Source: Streptomyces sp. NBC_00554 (GTDB taxonomy: Bacteria > Actinomycetota > Actinomycetes > Streptomycetales > Streptomycetaceae). From it: a DNA stretch of 64,000 bases. Where the stretch lies: assembly GCF_041431135.1 (NCBI RefSeq), contig NZ_CP107799.1, positions 3,906,001-3,970,000 on the forward strand. The letters are read 5' to 3'. The position numbers and the translations under genes are program-made. Below, in pieces: positions 1-9,540 of this stretch. The number at the start of each line of letters is the position of its first letter. The stretch's first letter is position 1. The notes beneath the pieces were generated by a model that did no database searches, was not told the DNA's origin, and worked only from the letters and a program-made list of their open reading frames with translations.

Positions 1-512
1 AGTTGCATCCCGATGTACGCGGTCAGCAGCGCGGGGACGACCGGCGGGCAGAGCCAGGCGGCGGCGGTCGGCGCGAGGACGGCAAGGACGCCTCCGACGG
101 CGTACGCGACCGGGACGGGGACCTGGCCCGCGGCGACCGGGCGACGGCGCTTGACGGGGTGGGCGCGGTCGGCGGCGGCGTCCCTGGCGTCGTTGATCAG
201 GTACACGGCGGCCGCGCAGGCCGTGAAGAGCACGAAGACGAGCGAGAGTTGGGTGAGCGCGTGCCGCGAGAAGAGCTGGCCCGCGGCGGCCGGCGCGGCC
301 ACGACGAGCACGTTCTTCACCCACTGGCGGGGGCGCGCGGTGATGAACAGCCCCCGAGCCAGGCGCGTAAGCCGCCCGAAGGGCGTGAGACTCTTCGCGC
401 GCGCCGGAGCGAACGGCGCGCACTCCAGAAGTACAGTGCCGGCCACCCGCTCAGAACGCTCCACCCCCTCCACGCGCTCCGTGCGCTCCGCCCGCTCCGT
501 GCGCTCCGTCAC
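1..512 (-). CDS. UbiA-family decaprenyl-phosphate phosphoribosyltransferase-like protein (partial)
   Basis: The gene starts at GTG 512 and runs off the left edge, so only about 170 N-terminal residues are visible. After a low-complexity Glu/Arg-rich start come the UbiA features RPRQWVKN and LINDARDAAADRAHPVKRRR; the second holds the Asp-rich prenyl-diphosphate binding loop (NDxxD) in the form typical of decaprenyl-phosphate 5-phosphoribosyltransferase. Hydrophobic segments lie on both sides of it, as expected for a polytopic membrane enzyme that joins PRPP to polyprenyl phosphate. The start overlaps the stop of the upstream PAP2 gene (GTGA), so the two are translationally coupled. The neighbouring PAP2, DprE1-like and DprE2-like genes support a decaprenylphosphoryl-pentose pathway. 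The C-terminus cannot be assessed. Confidence 0.85.
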   Translation of the reverse strand, partial: MTERTERAERTERVEGVERSERVAGTVLLECAPFAPARAKSLTPFGRLTRLARGLFITARPRQWVKNVLVVAAPAAAGQLFSRHALTQLSLVFVLFTACAAAVYLINDARDAAADRAHPVKRRRPVAAGQVPVPVAYAVGGVLAVLAPTAAAWLCPPVVPALLTAYIGMQ

Positions 513-1093
513 GACCGCCCCCCGATCCAGCGAGCACCGAGCCGAGCCGTCACGGCCCCCAGCGCAGCACCCGCGGCGACGTCCGAGGGGTAGTGCACGC
601 CGACGACCATCCGCGACACGCACATCGCCGCAGCGACCGGCGGGATCGCACGCCCCCCGAGCGCCCCCAGCGCGCCGTACGCGACCGTCGCGGCCGCCGC
701 CGAGGTGGCGTGCGAGCTGGGGAAGGAGTGCCGTCCGGCCGTGCGCACCAGCGGCACCACATGTGCGGGGCGCGGACGGCGCACAATCCGTTTCACGCCC
801 ATGCTGACGGCGTGCGCGGTGGCCGTGAGCGCCGTCGCGCGCAACCACGCTCCGCGCCGCTCCCTGTCGACGGCAGCCCCCGCGATCCCCACGGCCAGCC
901 ACAGCGCGCCGTGCTCCCCGCTCCAGGACAGGGCGCGCGCGACGGCCGCTACACGGGAGTCGGCGCCGCACTCGTGGAGCGCCGACAGCAGCCGGTGGTC
1001 GATGCCGCCGGGCTCGCCACCAGCGTCATCGCGAGGGCTGCCGTCAACGTCATCGCGCAGGCTGCCGTCAACGTCGTCGTCAAGTTCGTCCAT
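509..1093 (-). CDS. PAP2-family phosphatase
   Basis: A 194-residue protein with all three PAP2 signature motifs: KRIVRRPRP (101-109), PSSH (125-128) and SRMVVGVHYPSD (160-171). These supply the Lys/Arg, the Ser-Ser-His and the Arg-His-Asp residues of the acid-phosphatase/vanadium haloperoxidase fold. Several hydrophobic helices indicate a membrane enzyme. It is coupled by GTGA to the UbiA-type gene, so the likely substrate is the 5-phosphate of decaprenylphosphoryl phosphoribose, as proposed for mycobacterial Rv3807c; that substrate is inferred from context. The first 30 residues contain a small acidic repeat (DDVDGS). It is transcribed divergently from the DprE1-like gene across a 142-bp intergenic region. 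Confidence 0.88.
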   Translation of the reverse strand: MDELDDDVDGSLRDDVDGSPRDDAGGEPGGIDHRLLSALHECGADSRVAAVARALSWSGEHGALWLAVGIAGAAVDRERRGAWLRATALTATAHAVSMGVKRIVRRPRPAHVVPLVRTAGRHSFPSSHATSAAAATVAYGALGALGGRAIPPVAAAMCVSRMVVGVHYPSDVAAGAALGAVTARLGARWIGGRS

Positions 1094-1235
1094 GTGATCT
1101 CACTCTTCTAGGGAGCGACCACAGAACTAAGACAATCTATGACGACATCCCATTAATCACCCATTTCGGTGAGGACCCATGAGGGTAGGAGAGGTCGGGA
1201 CGTAATACCCCCTTACCGACGCTACGGTCACGGTC

Positions 1236-2597
1236 ATGCCCGCCGACACCGTCTCCGTCACGGGTTGGGGCCGCACCGCCCCGACCCGCGCCCGCCTGGT
1301 CCGCCCGTGCAGCTACGAGGAGGCGGCGGCCGCCGTCCGCGAGTGCGGGGCACGCGGAGGCATCGCGCGGGGCCTGGGACGGGCGTACGGGGACGCGGCA
1401 CAGAACGCGGGCGGCGCGGTGCTCGACATGACGGGCCTGGACCGGATCCACACCATCGACGCCGACGGCGGAACCGTGCTCTGCGACGCCGGAGTGAGTC
1501 TGCACCGGCTGATGGAAGTGCTGCTGCCGCTGGGTTGGTTCGTGCCGGTCACGCCCGGGACCCGCTATGTGACGGTCGGCGGCGCGATCGGCGCGGACAT
1601 CCACGGCAAGAACCACCACGGATCGGGCTCGTTCGCCCGCCATGTGCTCTCCTTCGAGCTGCTGACCGCGGACGGCGAGATCCGCACGGTGGACCCCGGC
1701 ACCCCCCTCTTCGACGCCACTTCGGGCGGCATGGGCCTCACCGGCGTGATCCTCAAGGCGAGCGTCCGGCTCCAGCCCGTGGAGACCTCGCTGATGTCCG
1801 TCGACACGGAACGCGCGGCGGATCTCGACGACTTGATGGCCCGCATCACCGCCACGGACCACCGCTACCGGTACTCGGTCGCCTGGATCGACCTCCTCGC
1901 GCGCGGAACGTCGATGGGGCGCTCGGTGCTGACCCGCGGCGACCACGCGCCGCTCGATTCCCTGCCCCCACGCGCGCGTAGACACCCATTGGCGTTCCGT
2001 CCCTCGCAGTTCCCCGCCGCCCCCGCCTTCGTACCGGAGGGGCTGCTCGGCCGCTCGACGGTCGGCCTCTTCAATGAGCTCTGGTACCGGAAGGCGCCAC
2101 GCGCGCGTGCCGGTGAACTGCAGAAGATCTCCACCTTCTTCCACCCTCTCGACGGGGTCCCCCACTGGAACCGGATCTACGGGCGCGGTGGCTTCGTGCA
2201 GTACCAGTTCGTCGTCGGACACGGCCAGGAGGAGGTACTCCGGCGGATCGTCGGGAGGATCTCGGGGCACCGGTGCCCGTCCTTCCTCGCCGTTCTCAAA
2301 CGCTTCGGAGAGGGCGATCCGGGCTGGCTGTCCTTCCCGATGCCCGGCTGGACCCTCGCTCTCGACATCCCGGCCGGACTGCCCGGCCTCTCGGCATTCC
2401 TCGATGAGCTGGACGAGGAGGTCGCGGGGGCCGGCGGGCGCGTCTACCTCGCGAAGGACTCGCGGCTGCGGCCGGAGCTGCTGGGTGACATGTATCCACG
2501 ACTGGCCGAGTTCCGTTCGCTGCGGGCCGAGTTGGATCCACGTGGGGTGTTCACGTCGGACCTGTCCCGTCGTCTCAATCTCCAGGAGTTGTCATGA
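1236..2597 (+). CDS. dprE1: FAD-linked oxidoreductase, DprE1-like
   Basis: A 453-residue flavoprotein resembling decaprenylphosphoryl-beta-D-ribose 2'-oxidase, which oxidises the ribose C2 to a keto group. Visible features are the PP-loop GRAYGD (48-53), the FAD-contact segment GGAIGADIHGKNHHG (115-129), and VYLAKDSR near the end, where Lys407 aligns with the catalytic Lys418 of M. tuberculosis DprE1. The segment matching the benzothiazinone-reactive Cys387 reads PGWTLALD, with Ala375 at that position. The next gene, the DprE2-like reductase, overlaps it by ATGA, so the epimerase pair is co-translated. The ATG at 1236 has no strong ribosome binding site. In Streptomyces the product is not used for a mycolyl-arabinogalactan, so the end use is open. 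Confidence 0.87.
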   Translation: MPADTVSVTGWGRTAPTRARLVRPCSYEEAAAAVRECGARGGIARGLGRAYGDAAQNAGGAVLDMTGLDRIHTIDADGGTVLCDAGVSLHRLMEVLLPLGWFVPVTPGTRYVTVGGAIGADIHGKNHHGSGSFARHVLSFELLTADGEIRTVDPGTPLFDATSGGMGLTGVILKASVRLQPVETSLMSVDTERAADLDDLMARITATDHRYRYSVAWIDLLARGTSMGRSVLTRGDHAPLDSLPPRARRHPLAFRPSQFPAAPAFVPEGLLGRSTVGLFNELWYRKAPRARAGELQKISTFFHPLDGVPHWNRIYGRGGFVQYQFVVGHGQEEVLRRIVGRISGHRCPSFLAVLKRFGEGDPGWLSFPMPGWTLALDIPAGLPGLSAFLDELDEEVAGAGGRVYLAKDSRLRPELLGDMYPRLAEFRSLRAELDPRGVFTSDLSRRLNLQELS

Positions 2598-3349
2598 AGG
2601 ACGCCTTCGGTCTCCCCCAGTCCCTGCTGATCCTCGGCGGCACGTCCGAGATCGCGCTCGCCACCGCGCGCCGTCTGATCGCCCGGCGCACCCGGACCGT
2701 GTGGCTCGCGGGACGGCCCTCGCCCGCCCTGGAGCGGGCTGCCGAGCACCTGCGCGGGCTGGGCGCGGACGCCCGTACGGTCGCCTTCGACGCCCTCGAC
2801 CCCGAGTCCCACGAGCCTCTGCTCGGCAAGGTCTTCGCCGAGGGCGACATCGACATGGTGCTGCTCGCGTTCGGCGTGCTCGGCGACCAGGCGCGGGACG
2901 AGCAGGACCCCGTGTCGGCGGTGCGGGTCGCGCAGACCAACTACACGGGCGCGGTCTCGGCCGGCCTGGTGTGCGCGCGGGCACTCCAGGCCCAGGGGCA
3001 CGGCTCCTTGGTGGTGCTGTCCTCCGTCGCGGGCGAGCGCGCCCGCCGCTCCAACTTCATCTACGGCTCCAGCAAGGCGGGCCTGGACGCCTTCGCGCAG
3101 GGCCTGGGCGACGCTCTGCACGGTACCGGCGTGCACGTGATGGTCGTACGCCCCGGGTTCGTCGTCACGAAGATGACAGCCGGTCTGGCGCAGGCGCCGC
3201 TGGCCACCACTCCCGAGGCGGTCGCGACGGCCATCGAGACGGGCCTGCGGCGGCGCTCGGAGACGGTGTGGGTGCCGGGCGCACTGCGGATCGCGATGTC
3301 GGCGCTGCGGCACGTACCGCGCCCGGTGTTCAGGCGGCTGCCGATCTAG
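2594..3349 (+). CDS. dprE2: SDR-family reductase, DprE2-like
   Basis: A 251-residue short-chain dehydrogenase. The cofactor loop is LGGTSEI (14-20), the form found in DprE2, and the catalytic Tyr157 and Lys161 lie in YGSSKAG. DprE2 reduces the 2'-keto sugar made by DprE1 with NADH, completing epimerisation of decaprenylphosphoryl ribose to arabinose. Its start overlaps the DprE1-like stop by 4 bp (ATGA), which strongly supports a joint function. The TAG stop coincides with the first bases of a degenerate inverted-repeat element (3347-3449). Assignment as DprE2 rather than a general SDR rests on the operon partner and the GGTSEI motif. Confidence 0.87.
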   Translation: MKDAFGLPQSLLILGGTSEIALATARRLIARRTRTVWLAGRPSPALERAAEHLRGLGADARTVAFDALDPESHEPLLGKVFAEGDIDMVLLAFGVLGDQARDEQDPVSAVRVAQTNYTGAVSAGLVCARALQAQGHGSLVVLSSVAGERARRSNFIYGSSKAGLDAFAQGLGDALHGTGVHVMVVRPGFVVTKMTAGLAQAPLATTPEAVATAIETGLRRRSETVWVPGALRIAMSALRHVPRPVFRRLPI

Positions 3350-3449
3350 GGTCTGTCCGGCGGATCATGCCGGAGACGCGGGGTCTGGCACGCACATCTG
3401 CGGCTTACAGGGCGCCGCTGCTTCCCTCCGGCCTGATCAGCGCTCAGCC
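3347..3449. mobile_element. Degenerate, internally deleted copy of a MITE-like element
   Basis: The first ~58 bases, beginning at the TA of the preceding TAG stop, match the reverse complement of the right end of the element at 6941-7129 with only a few differences. The last ~35 bases match the reverse complement of that element's left interior (GCTTCCCTCC then TGATC). The middle is missing and the right terminal repeat has decayed. Classification is by comparison inside this window only. Confidence 0.65.
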
Positions 3450-3473
3450 GGGGGGGGCGCGCGGCGCGCCCGG

Positions 3474-4058
3474 TCAGAGCGCGGGCAAGGTGGTGTCGTG
3501 CTCCGCCGGCGCGCAGGCCTGCGGAGGCACCACCGCGCCGCCGAAGACGAACTCCCGCAGCTGGCGCCAGACCCCGTCCGCACCCTGTTCGTAGAGCGCG
3601 AACCCGCTGCACGGCCACGCGGCCCCGTACTCGGCGAGTTCCTCGTACGCCCGGTCCATCGCCTCGTCGTCGATGCCGTGCGCCACGGTGACGTGCGGGT
3701 GGTACGGGAACTGCAGCTCGCGCGCCACGGGCCCGGAGGCGTCCCTGACCTGCTTCTGCAGCCAGGTGCAGGCCTCGGCCCCCTCGACGACCCGTACGAA
3801 CACGACGGGTGACAGCGGGCGGAAGGTGCCCGTCCCGGAGAGCCGCATCGGGAAGGGGCGCCCGGCGGCGGCGACCTCGACGAGGTGCGCCTCGATCGCG
3901 GGCAGCGCCGAGTCGTCGACCTCCGTCGGCGGCAGCAGGGTGACGTGCGTGGGGATGCCGGAAGCCGCGAGGTCACCGAAGCCCGCGCGCTGCTCCTGGA
4001 GCAGGCTGCCATGAGGCTCCGGGACCGCGATCGACACACCGATCGTTACGGTCCCCAC
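3474..4058 (-). CDS. 2'-5' RNA ligase family protein (LigT/CPDase fold)
   Basis: A 194-residue protein with two HxT motifs, HVT at 38-40 (in THVTLLPP) and HVT at 122-124 (in HPHVTVAHG), the paired catalytic signature of the 2H phosphoesterase superfamily. Members hydrolyse cyclic phosphodiesters at RNA ends or join 2'-5' linkages; the true substrate is unknown. The GTG start at 4058 is set by an AGGAG 7 bases upstream. It lies 200 bp downstream of trpS on the same strand, but a stem-loop between them suggests separate transcription. Confidence 0.82.
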   Translation of the reverse strand: MGTVTIGVSIAVPEPHGSLLQEQRAGFGDLAASGIPTHVTLLPPTEVDDSALPAIEAHLVEVAAAGRPFPMRLSGTGTFRPLSPVVFVRVVEGAEACTWLQKQVRDASGPVARELQFPYHPHVTVAHGIDDEAMDRAYEELAEYGAAWPCSGFALYEQGADGVWRQLREFVFGGAVVPPQACAPAEHDTTLPAL

Positions 4059-4187
4059 GTCGTCTCCTGTCGTCGTATCGGTTCTTCTCGGTCCTCGCGG
4101 GCAGGGCAGGCCGCTCGGCTGGTACGGCTATCGACTGTACGGCGGTGCCGCCCGTTACCGGCTGTCGTACGGGTGTTGTGCTCGTCT

Positions 4188-4253
4188 CGTACTGGCTTTC
4201 GGACACGCTGTCGTCCTGGCCGCCGGGGCGGCCGCGGTCCGCAAGCCAGTACG
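4188..4253 (-). terminator. Branched stem-loop downstream of trpS
   Basis: CGTACTGGCTT (4188-4198) pairs perfectly with AAGCCAGTACG (4243-4253), extended by four further pairs after one mismatch. The loop holds a second GC-rich hairpin, GGCCGCC/GGCGGCC. It lies just after the trpS stop. Confidence 0.6.
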
Positions 4254-4258
4254 GGGTG

Positions 4259-5284
<1,026 letters not shown>

Positions 5285-5349
5285 TCAGGTGTCTCTCATT
5301 GCTCGGGAACAGGTGGGAACCGATTGGGGCCGGGCGGTGTAACAAGAGT

Positions 5350-6063
5350 GTGAGGACGCGGGAGGGGGGCCGCATCGTCGTCGACGAGGCCGTGGTGATC
5401 GCACGAGTACGCGCCGGAGACCCGGAGGCGTACGCGGAGCTGGTGCGCGCCCACACGGGCATCGCGATCAGGGCGGCCAAGGCGCTGGGGGCGGGTGCGG
5501 ACGCGGAGGACGTGGTGCAGCAGGCCTTCATCAAGGCTTACTGCTCGCTGGGGCGCTTTCGGGACGGCGCGGCGTTCAAGCCGTGGCTGCTGTCGATTGT
5601 CGCCAATGAGACGAGGAACACAGTGCGGACGGCGGTGCGCCAGCGGACGCTGGCCGGCCGTGAGGCCGCACTGGTGGAAGCGGAGCCGCTGATACCGGAA
5701 TCGGCGGACCCGGCGGCCGCGGCCCTGGAGATAGAGCGCCGCGCGGCACTGCTGGCCGCCCTGGACCAGTTGAGCGAGGACCACCGGCTCGTCGTCACCT
5801 ACCGCTACCTGCTGGAGATGGACGAACCGGAGACGGCCCAGGCCCTGGGCTGGCCACGCGGCACGGTGAAGTCACGGCTCAACCGCGCCCTGCGAAAGCT
5901 GGGCCGACTGCTGCCGGATTTCGAGCCTCGAGGTGCCGGCGGAGCCCGGGAAGGCGAGGGCCCCCGGAAAGGTGTGGAATCCCGGGGGCGTGTGGAGTCG
6001 CGGGAAGGTGAGAGGTCTCGGGATCGTCAGGAGTCCCGGGAAGGAGGTGATGAGCATGAGTGA
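5350..6063 (+). CDS. ECF-type RNA polymerase sigma factor
   Basis: A sigma-70 family extracytoplasmic-function protein. Region 2 is ARVRAGDPEAYAELVRAHTG through EDVVQQAFIKAY and FKPWLLSIVANET. Region 4 is LDQLSEDHRLVVTYRYLLEM followed by TAQALGWPRGTVKSRLNRAL, a clear helix-turn-helix. The last ~50 residues are low-complexity, charged and Gly-rich. The start is uncertain: TTG 5299, GTG 5350 and GTG codons near 5390 are possible, and none has a well-placed Shine-Dalgarno. The stop overlaps the next membrane-protein gene by 8 bp, the usual arrangement of an ECF sigma factor with its membrane regulator. Confidence 0.85.
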   Translation: MRTREGGRIVVDEAVVIARVRAGDPEAYAELVRAHTGIAIRAAKALGAGADAEDVVQQAFIKAYCSLGRFRDGAAFKPWLLSIVANETRNTVRTAVRQRTLAGREAALVEAEPLIPESADPAAAALEIERRAALLAALDQLSEDHRLVVTYRYLLEMDEPETAQALGWPRGTVKSRLNRALRKLGRLLPDFEPRGAGGAREGEGPRKGVESRGRVESREGERSRDRQESREGGDEHE

Positions 6064-6943
6064 GCCGTACGAGCCCGGGGGCGCGGGGTCCTCCGGTGAC
6101 CGGGATCGGCGTGGGCGTGAGGGTGTCTCGCGGCTGCCCGATGAGCTGCGGGCGCTCGGGCGCTCGCTGGACGAGCCGGGGGTGGCCGGGAGCGAGTCGA
6201 TGGTCGAGCGGGTGCTGGAGCAGATACTCGCCGAGCGGGTGCCGGTCCCGGTCCCGGTCGCCGAGCCTCCGGGGCGCGGCGAGCGGCTCCGTGGGGTGCG
6301 CCGCTGGGCGCGGGTGCGCTGGCGCGCGCTGACCGCGGGGCTGTGCGGTCTGCTCACGGTCCTCGTGCTCACGCCTCCGGTGCGCGCCGCGGTCACGGAC
6401 TGGTTCGGCTTCGGCGGGGTCGAGGTGCGGTACGACCCTTCGGCGGTGCCCTCCCCCGGAGCCGAGGTGCCCGGCTGCGACGGCACCTCGCTGACACTCG
6501 CCGAGGCCGGGCGGCGTGCGGGCTTCGCACCACTCGTGCCCCCTGCCCTGGGGACGCCGGGGGCGGTGATGGTGACGCGTGAGCCGAAGGGGCGATTCCT
6601 GGTGACCCTGTGCTGGCGCGAGCAGGGGCACACGGTCCGGCTTGACGAGTTCGCGGCCCAACTCGACCCGATGTTCACCAAGATGGTGCGGGAGCAGCCG
6701 GAGTATGTGCCCCTGGGCGCGAGCACGGACTACGCGAATCAGGCGCTGTGGTTCCCCCGGCCCCATCTCCTGGAGCTCTGGCTGGTGGACGAGCACGGCG
6801 ACCGGTTCACCCGCTCCCAGCGGACCGCCGGACCGACTCTGCTCTGGATGCACGGGGGTGACACGACCCTTCGTCTGGAGGGCGTCACGTCCAGGTCGCG
6901 GGCGGTGGAGATCGCCAAGTCCGTCAACCGGTCCGGGAATTAG
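6056..6943 (+). CDS. Single-pass membrane protein, probable partner of the ECF sigma factor
   Basis: About 295 residues starting at ATG 6056, set by AAGGAGGT (6041-6048) seven bases upstream; the ATG at 6050 is too close. An Arg/Gly-rich cytoplasmic N-terminal part of ~90 residues is followed by one hydrophobic helix (LTAGLCGLLTVLVLTPPV) and an extracytoplasmic domain of ~190 residues. Its overlap with the sigma gene suggests an anti-sigma or sigma-control role. The usual zinc-binding HxxxCxxC motif of ZAS anti-sigma domains is absent, so this role is inferred from position only. The TAG stop is formed partly by the target site of the MITE at 6941-7129. Confidence 0.72.
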   Translation: MSEPYEPGGAGSSGDRDRRGREGVSRLPDELRALGRSLDEPGVAGSESMVERVLEQILAERVPVPVPVAEPPGRGERLRGVRRWARVRWRALTAGLCGLLTVLVLTPPVRAAVTDWFGFGGVEVRYDPSAVPSPGAEVPGCDGTSLTLAEAGRRAGFAPLVPPALGTPGAVMVTREPKGRFLVTLCWREQGHTVRLDEFAAQLDPMFTKMVREQPEYVPLGASTDYANQALWFPRPHLLELWLVDEHGDRFTRSQRTAGPTLLWMHGGDTTLRLEGVTSRSRAVEIAKSVNRSGN

Positions 6944-7129
6944 GACCTGTCCGGCCGATCACGGTGGAGGGAAGCCGCGGTGCCTTGATGGTGCCGGTGA
7001 GCGGGGTGTGGTGCGTGCAGCTGCAAGGCGGAGGAGGGAGTCGACGCGGAGCGTCGGTGACCGACGACAACGCCGCAGATGTGCGTGCCACACCCCGCGT
7101 CTCCGCCGGGATCGGCCGGACAGGTCCTA
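6941..7129. mobile_element. MITE-like element with perfect 20-bp ends and TA target site
   Basis: TAGGACCTGTCCGGCCGATC (6941-6960) and GATCGGCCGGACAGGTCCTA (7110-7129) are perfect inverted repeats. The outermost TA on each side looks like a target duplication, leaving an 18-bp terminal repeat on a 185-bp non-coding core. TA duplication is typical of IS630/Tc1-mariner transposases, so that family is the likely driver; this is inferred. A second, decayed copy lies at 3347-3449. An internal hairpin CGTCGGT-G-ACCGACG is also present. Confidence 0.82.
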
Positions 7130-7244
7130 GTCGAGGAACTGGTCCGGGCGGAATGGGAACCCCGGCGGGTCGAGCGGTGTACCAGAAGTGACACGCGGCG
7201 TGCGGGCGGCCGCACATTGCTCGACTGGCTGGTTGGGGGTTCGG

Positions 7245-7973
7245 ATGCGCAGGATTCGTGAACTGGTCGCGGCGCCGGGAGCGTTGGCGATGGCCGTTGC
7301 CGTGGTGCTGCTGAGTGCGCCGGCTGCGACGGCAGGCGGCCCGACGAGTGTGCTGGTGGTCTCGCCGGAGAGCGAGGAGAGCGCGGCGCTGTACTACTCG
7401 GACAAGGAGTACGGGGAGTTGCAGAGCCTGCTCGGCGAGCCGGGCAGAGGCACACCCGAGGAGCCGCCTGGGCTGGGTGTGGGCAGCGGCCGTCAGATCA
7501 ATGTCACGTGGCTGGTCCATGACGTGTCGCCTTGGCGGGTCGACCGCGTGTATCCGGACACGGCAGGGGGCGGAGACGTCTGGATACACACGGCGACCAA
7601 CGTGCCGAAGTCCATGAACGGCTTCTGGCACAAGGCCGGGCAACCGGACGAGGTGCGCACTCTGTTCAAGAAACTCGGAGTGCTCGGCAAGCCGGCGGGC
7701 GAGGGATCCGGGGCCGCCGACTATCCGGCGCCGTGGCAGATGACGGAGGACGCCTCAGCCTCGCCCGCTCCCGCCCAGCAGTCCCGCACTACGGCCGCCG
7801 CGACGACGGGCGACGGTACCGACTGGTGGTGGGCGATACCGGGAGCGGCGGCCGGAGCGGTGCTGGCGTTGGTGCTGCGGCCGATTCTCCCGGGGATGGC
7901 ACGTCGGCTGTCACCGGCCCGTCGGCGCGAGGAGCGGGAGCCGGGGCCGCGACAGGAGCTGATCGACTTGTGA
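7245..7973 (+). CDS. Exported protein with C-terminal membrane anchor, unknown function
   Basis: 242 residues from ATG 7245. The N-terminus is a signal peptide (RRIRELVAAP then a hydrophobic stretch ending SAPAATAGG). The middle is a soluble extracellular domain with no recognised motif. Near the C-terminus WWWAIPGAAAGAVLALVLR is a transmembrane helix followed by a basic tail, the topology of a surface-anchored protein. No function can be assigned. It is convergent with glyA and follows the MITE; any promoter between 7130 and 7245 is not obvious. Confidence 0.75.
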   Translation: MRRIRELVAAPGALAMAVAVVLLSAPAATAGGPTSVLVVSPESEESAALYYSDKEYGELQSLLGEPGRGTPEEPPGLGVGSGRQINVTWLVHDVSPWRVDRVYPDTAGGGDVWIHTATNVPKSMNGFWHKAGQPDEVRTLFKKLGVLGKPAGEGSGAADYPAPWQMTEDASASPAPAQQSRTTAAATTGDGTDWWWAIPGAAAGAVLALVLRPILPGMARRLSPARRREEREPGPRQELIDL

Positions 7974-8048
7974 GGCTCGCGAGACCTGTGAGTGTTGTGA
8001 GACCTGCGAGGCTCGCGGACCCTCTGATGACCAGCCCCGGGCGCGAGG

Positions 8049-9497
8049 TCAGCCGAGGTCGATCTCCGGGTAGAGCGGGAAGCCGGTGAGCAGGTCGGTG
8101 GCCCGGTGGGAGATCTCGTCGGAGATCTTCGGGTCCAGGATGTGCTGGGCCTTGGACGGCTTGCCCTTGGCGGTGGTGCCGGCCTCGGCTGCGGTCAGGA
8201 CGCGGTCGATCAGGCCCGCGATCTCATCCATCTCGGTCGTGCCCAGACCACGGGTGGTGAGCGCGGGCGTGCCGATGCGGATACCGGAGGTGTACCAGGC
8301 GCCGTTGGGGTCGGCGGGGATGGCGTTGCGGTTGGTGACGATGCCCGAGTCGAGGAGGGCGGTCTCGGCCTGACGGCCGGTGAGGCCGTAGGAGGAGGCG
8401 ACGTCGATCAGGTTCAGGTGGTTGTCGGTGCCGCCGGTGACCAGGGTGGCGCCACGACGCATCAGGCCCTCGGCGAGGGCGCGGGCGTTGTCGACGACGG
8501 CCTGGGCGTAGTCGCGGAACTCGGGGCGGCGGGCCTCGGCGAGTGCGACGGCCTTGGCGGCCATGACATGCGGAAGGGGGCCACCGAGGACCATCGGGCA
8601 GCCGCGGTCGACCTGCTCGGCGAGGGTCTCGTCGCACAGCACCATGCCGCCGCGCGGGCCGCGCAGTGACTTGTGTGTGGTGGTGGTGACGATCTGGGCG
8701 TGCGGGACCGGGTCGAAGTCGCCGGTGAGGACCTTGCCTGCGACGAGGCCGGCGAAGTGGGCCATGTCGACCATCAGCGTGGCGCCGACCTCGTCCGCGA
8801 TCTCCCGCATGATGCGGAAGTTCACCAGGCGGGGGTAGGCGGAGTAGCCGGCGACGATGATCAGGGGCTTGAACTCACGGGCGGAGGTGCGCAGGGCCTC
8901 GTAGTCGATGAGGCCGGTGGCGTGGTCGGTGCCGTAGGAGCGCTGGTCGAACATCTTGCCGGAGATGTTCGGACGGAAGCCGTGGGTGAGGTGGCCACCG
9001 GCGTCCAGGGACATGCCGAGCATGCGCTGGTTGCCCAGGTCGCGGCGGAGCTGGGCCCAGTCGGCGTCGGTGAGGTCGTTGACGTTGCGGACGCCGGCCC
9101 GCTCCAGGGCGGGGGCCTCGACGCGCTGGGCGAGGACGGCCCAGAAGGCGACGAGGTTGGCGTCGATGCCGGAGTGCGGCTGGGCGTAGGCGTGCTCGGC
9201 GCCGAAGAGTTCGCGCGCGTGCTCGGCGGCGAGGGCCTCGACGGTGTCGACGTTGCGACAGCCGGCGTAGAAGCGGCGGCCCACGGTGCCCTCGGCGTAC
9301 TTGTCGCTGAACCAGTTGCCCATGGCCAGGAGGGTGGCCGGGGAGGCGTAGTTCTCGGAGGCGATCAGTTTGAGCATGTCGCGCTGGTCGGCGATTTCCT
9401 GGCCGATGGCGTCGGCGACGCGGGGCTCCACAGCACGGATCACGTCAAGGGCGCTGCGGAAGGCGGTGGACTCGGTGGAAAGGGGCTGCTCTGGCAT
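8049..9497 (-). CDS. glyA: Serine hydroxymethyltransferase
   Basis: 482 residues from ATG 9497, chosen because GGAGG lies five bases upstream; in-frame codons reach back to 9566 but run into the riboswitch. It is a fold-type I PLP enzyme that converts serine and tetrahydrofolate to glycine and methylene-THF. The active-site lysine is Lys276 in [15 protein letters not shown], and [10 protein letters not shown] (44-53) is the usual substrate and cofactor contact region. The length is somewhat above the usual 415-430, mainly from an insertion near 120-160. A ZTP riboswitch in the leader links expression to folate and purine status. It is divergent from rocD. Confidence 0.94.
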   Translation of the reverse strand: MPEQPLSTESTAFRSALDVIRAVEPRVADAIGQEIADQRDMLKLIASENYASPATLLAMGNWFSDKYAEGTVGRRFYAGCRNVDTVEALAAEHARELFGAEHAYAQPHSGIDANLVAFWAVLAQRVEAPALERAGVRNVNDLTDADWAQLRRDLGNQRMLGMSLDAGGHLTHGFRPNISGKMFDQRSYGTDHATGLIDYEALRTSAREFKPLIIVAGYSAYPRLVNFRIMREIADEVGATLMVDMAHFAGLVAGKVLTGDFDPVPHAQIVTTTTHKSLRGPRGGMVLCDETLAEQVDRGCPMVLGGPLPHVMAAKAVALAEARRPEFRDYAQAVVDNARALAEGLMRRGATLVTGGTDNHLNLIDVASSYGLTGRQAETALLDSGIVTNRNAIPADPNGAWYTSGIRIGTPALTTRGLGTTEMDEIAGLIDRVLTAAEAGTTAKGKPSKAQHILDPKISDEISHRATDLLTGFPLYPEIDLG

Positions 9498-9540
9498 GTC
9501 GGCCTCCGGACGGCGTGGCGTTTTGCGTTCACGATTCACG

